From: CAZHAC01 sp964383855
GTDB lineage: Bacteria; Chloroflexota; Dormibacteria; Dormibacterales; Dormibacteraceae
Assembly (NCBI GenBank): GCA_964383855.1
Contig: CAYLIP010000048.1
Coordinates: 1-19,385, forward strand
Reading direction: 5' to 3'
DNA length: 19,385 nucleotides
Shown piece after piece: positions 19,214-19,385 of the stretch (its first letter is position 1; each line of letters starts with the position of its first letter). The notes under the pieces were generated by a model. It had not been told where the DNA came from and made no database searches. It saw only the letters and a program-made list of their open reading frames with translations. The translations under genes were made by a program, and so were the position numbers.

Positions 19214-19385
19214 TTGGCTAAGACCCAGGAGAAAGTCGAGACCAAGCTCGAGGACCTGCTGATCCAGCAGGCCGAGGCATTGATCGTCAAGGGCAAGGAG
19301 CAGGGCTACCTGTCCCCAGACGACGTCACTGAAGGCTTCCCCGACATGGAAGTCGAGCCGGACCAGATGTTCCGGATCTTCCAGG
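19214..19385 (+). CDS. rpoD: RNA polymerase primary sigma factor, N-terminal fragment (region 1.1)
   Basis: The last 172 bases encode an open frame cut by the window end. The 57 residues include KVETKLEDLLIQQAEALIVK, KEQGYLSPDDV and FPDMEVEPDQMFRIFQ. This matches region 1.1 of group-1 sigma factors (the QGYLT/SPDD... then EPDQxxRxFQ pattern). The start is TTG 19214, with AAGGGAG 10 bases upstream; it lies 6 bases after the dnaG stop and in the same frame. Position directly after dnaG supports rpoD. The catalytic sigma regions 2-4 are outside the window. Confidence 0.85.
   Translation, partial: MAKTQEKVETKLEDLLIQQAEALIVKGKEQGYLSPDDVTEGFPDMEVEPDQMFRIFQ

Noticed and set aside
1..19385. A defence island, prophage or biosynthetic cluster
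   Set aside because: All genes recognised are housekeeping, competence or single-gene accessory functions. No integrase, toxin-antitoxin, nuclease-effector or assembly-line genes are present.

Overview
The window is a GC-rich (roughly 70% by eye), gene-dense chromosomal segment made mostly of housekeeping genes. It holds a MurT/GatD pair (lipid II isoglutaminyl synthase), an MEP-pathway ispE, a BTAD-type regulator, frequent GTG/TTG starts and apparent leaderless promoters. This suggests a high-GC lineage of the Actinomycetota / Chloroflexota / Candidatus Dormibacterota sort. That placement is inference from gene content; there is no rRNA here to settle it.

Layout. (A) Positions 1-4032 read on the minus strand: tRNA-Gln(TTG), a wHTH-BTAD-TPR regulator, a two-domain rhodanese sulfurtransferase, an ABM-type small monooxygenase and a small DUF1003-like membrane protein. 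Two intergenic arrays of a 42-bp GC-rich repeat lie in this part (623-751 and 3846-3957). (B) 4183-8000, plus strand: comEA-comEC-holA, i.e. the DNA-uptake receptor, the uptake channel and the clamp-loader delta subunit, with rpsT convergent to it (8010-8417, minus). (C) 8467-11906, plus strand: a gamma-carbonic-anhydrase-like hexapeptide protein, ispE, murT and gatD. A minus-strand lipoprotein faces it and shares a CTAG stop. (D) 12639-17083, plus strand: glmU-prs-CNNM/CBS membrane protein-recO. (E) A short minus-strand membrane protein (17115-17357), then dnaG and the start of rpoD, cut by the window end.

How it fits together. ispE (isoprenoid precursors for the lipid carrier), glmU (UDP-GlcNAc) and murT/gatD (amidation of the peptidoglycan stem D-Glu) all feed the cell envelope. 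holA, recO, dnaG and comEA/comEC concern DNA replication, repair and uptake. Several gene pairs are tightly coupled (GTGA or TGATG overlaps).

I found no convincing new multi-gene system. The points most worth a second look are the 42-bp repeat family, a ComEC whose nuclease-like domain has lost its metal motif, a gamma-carbonic-anhydrase relative with a substituted zinc ligand, and a rhodanese with an in-frame TGA near its natural start. No stretch above 300 bases lacks a gene. The largest gaps are 532-759 (repeat array) and 3775-3957 (repeat array next to the tRNA).
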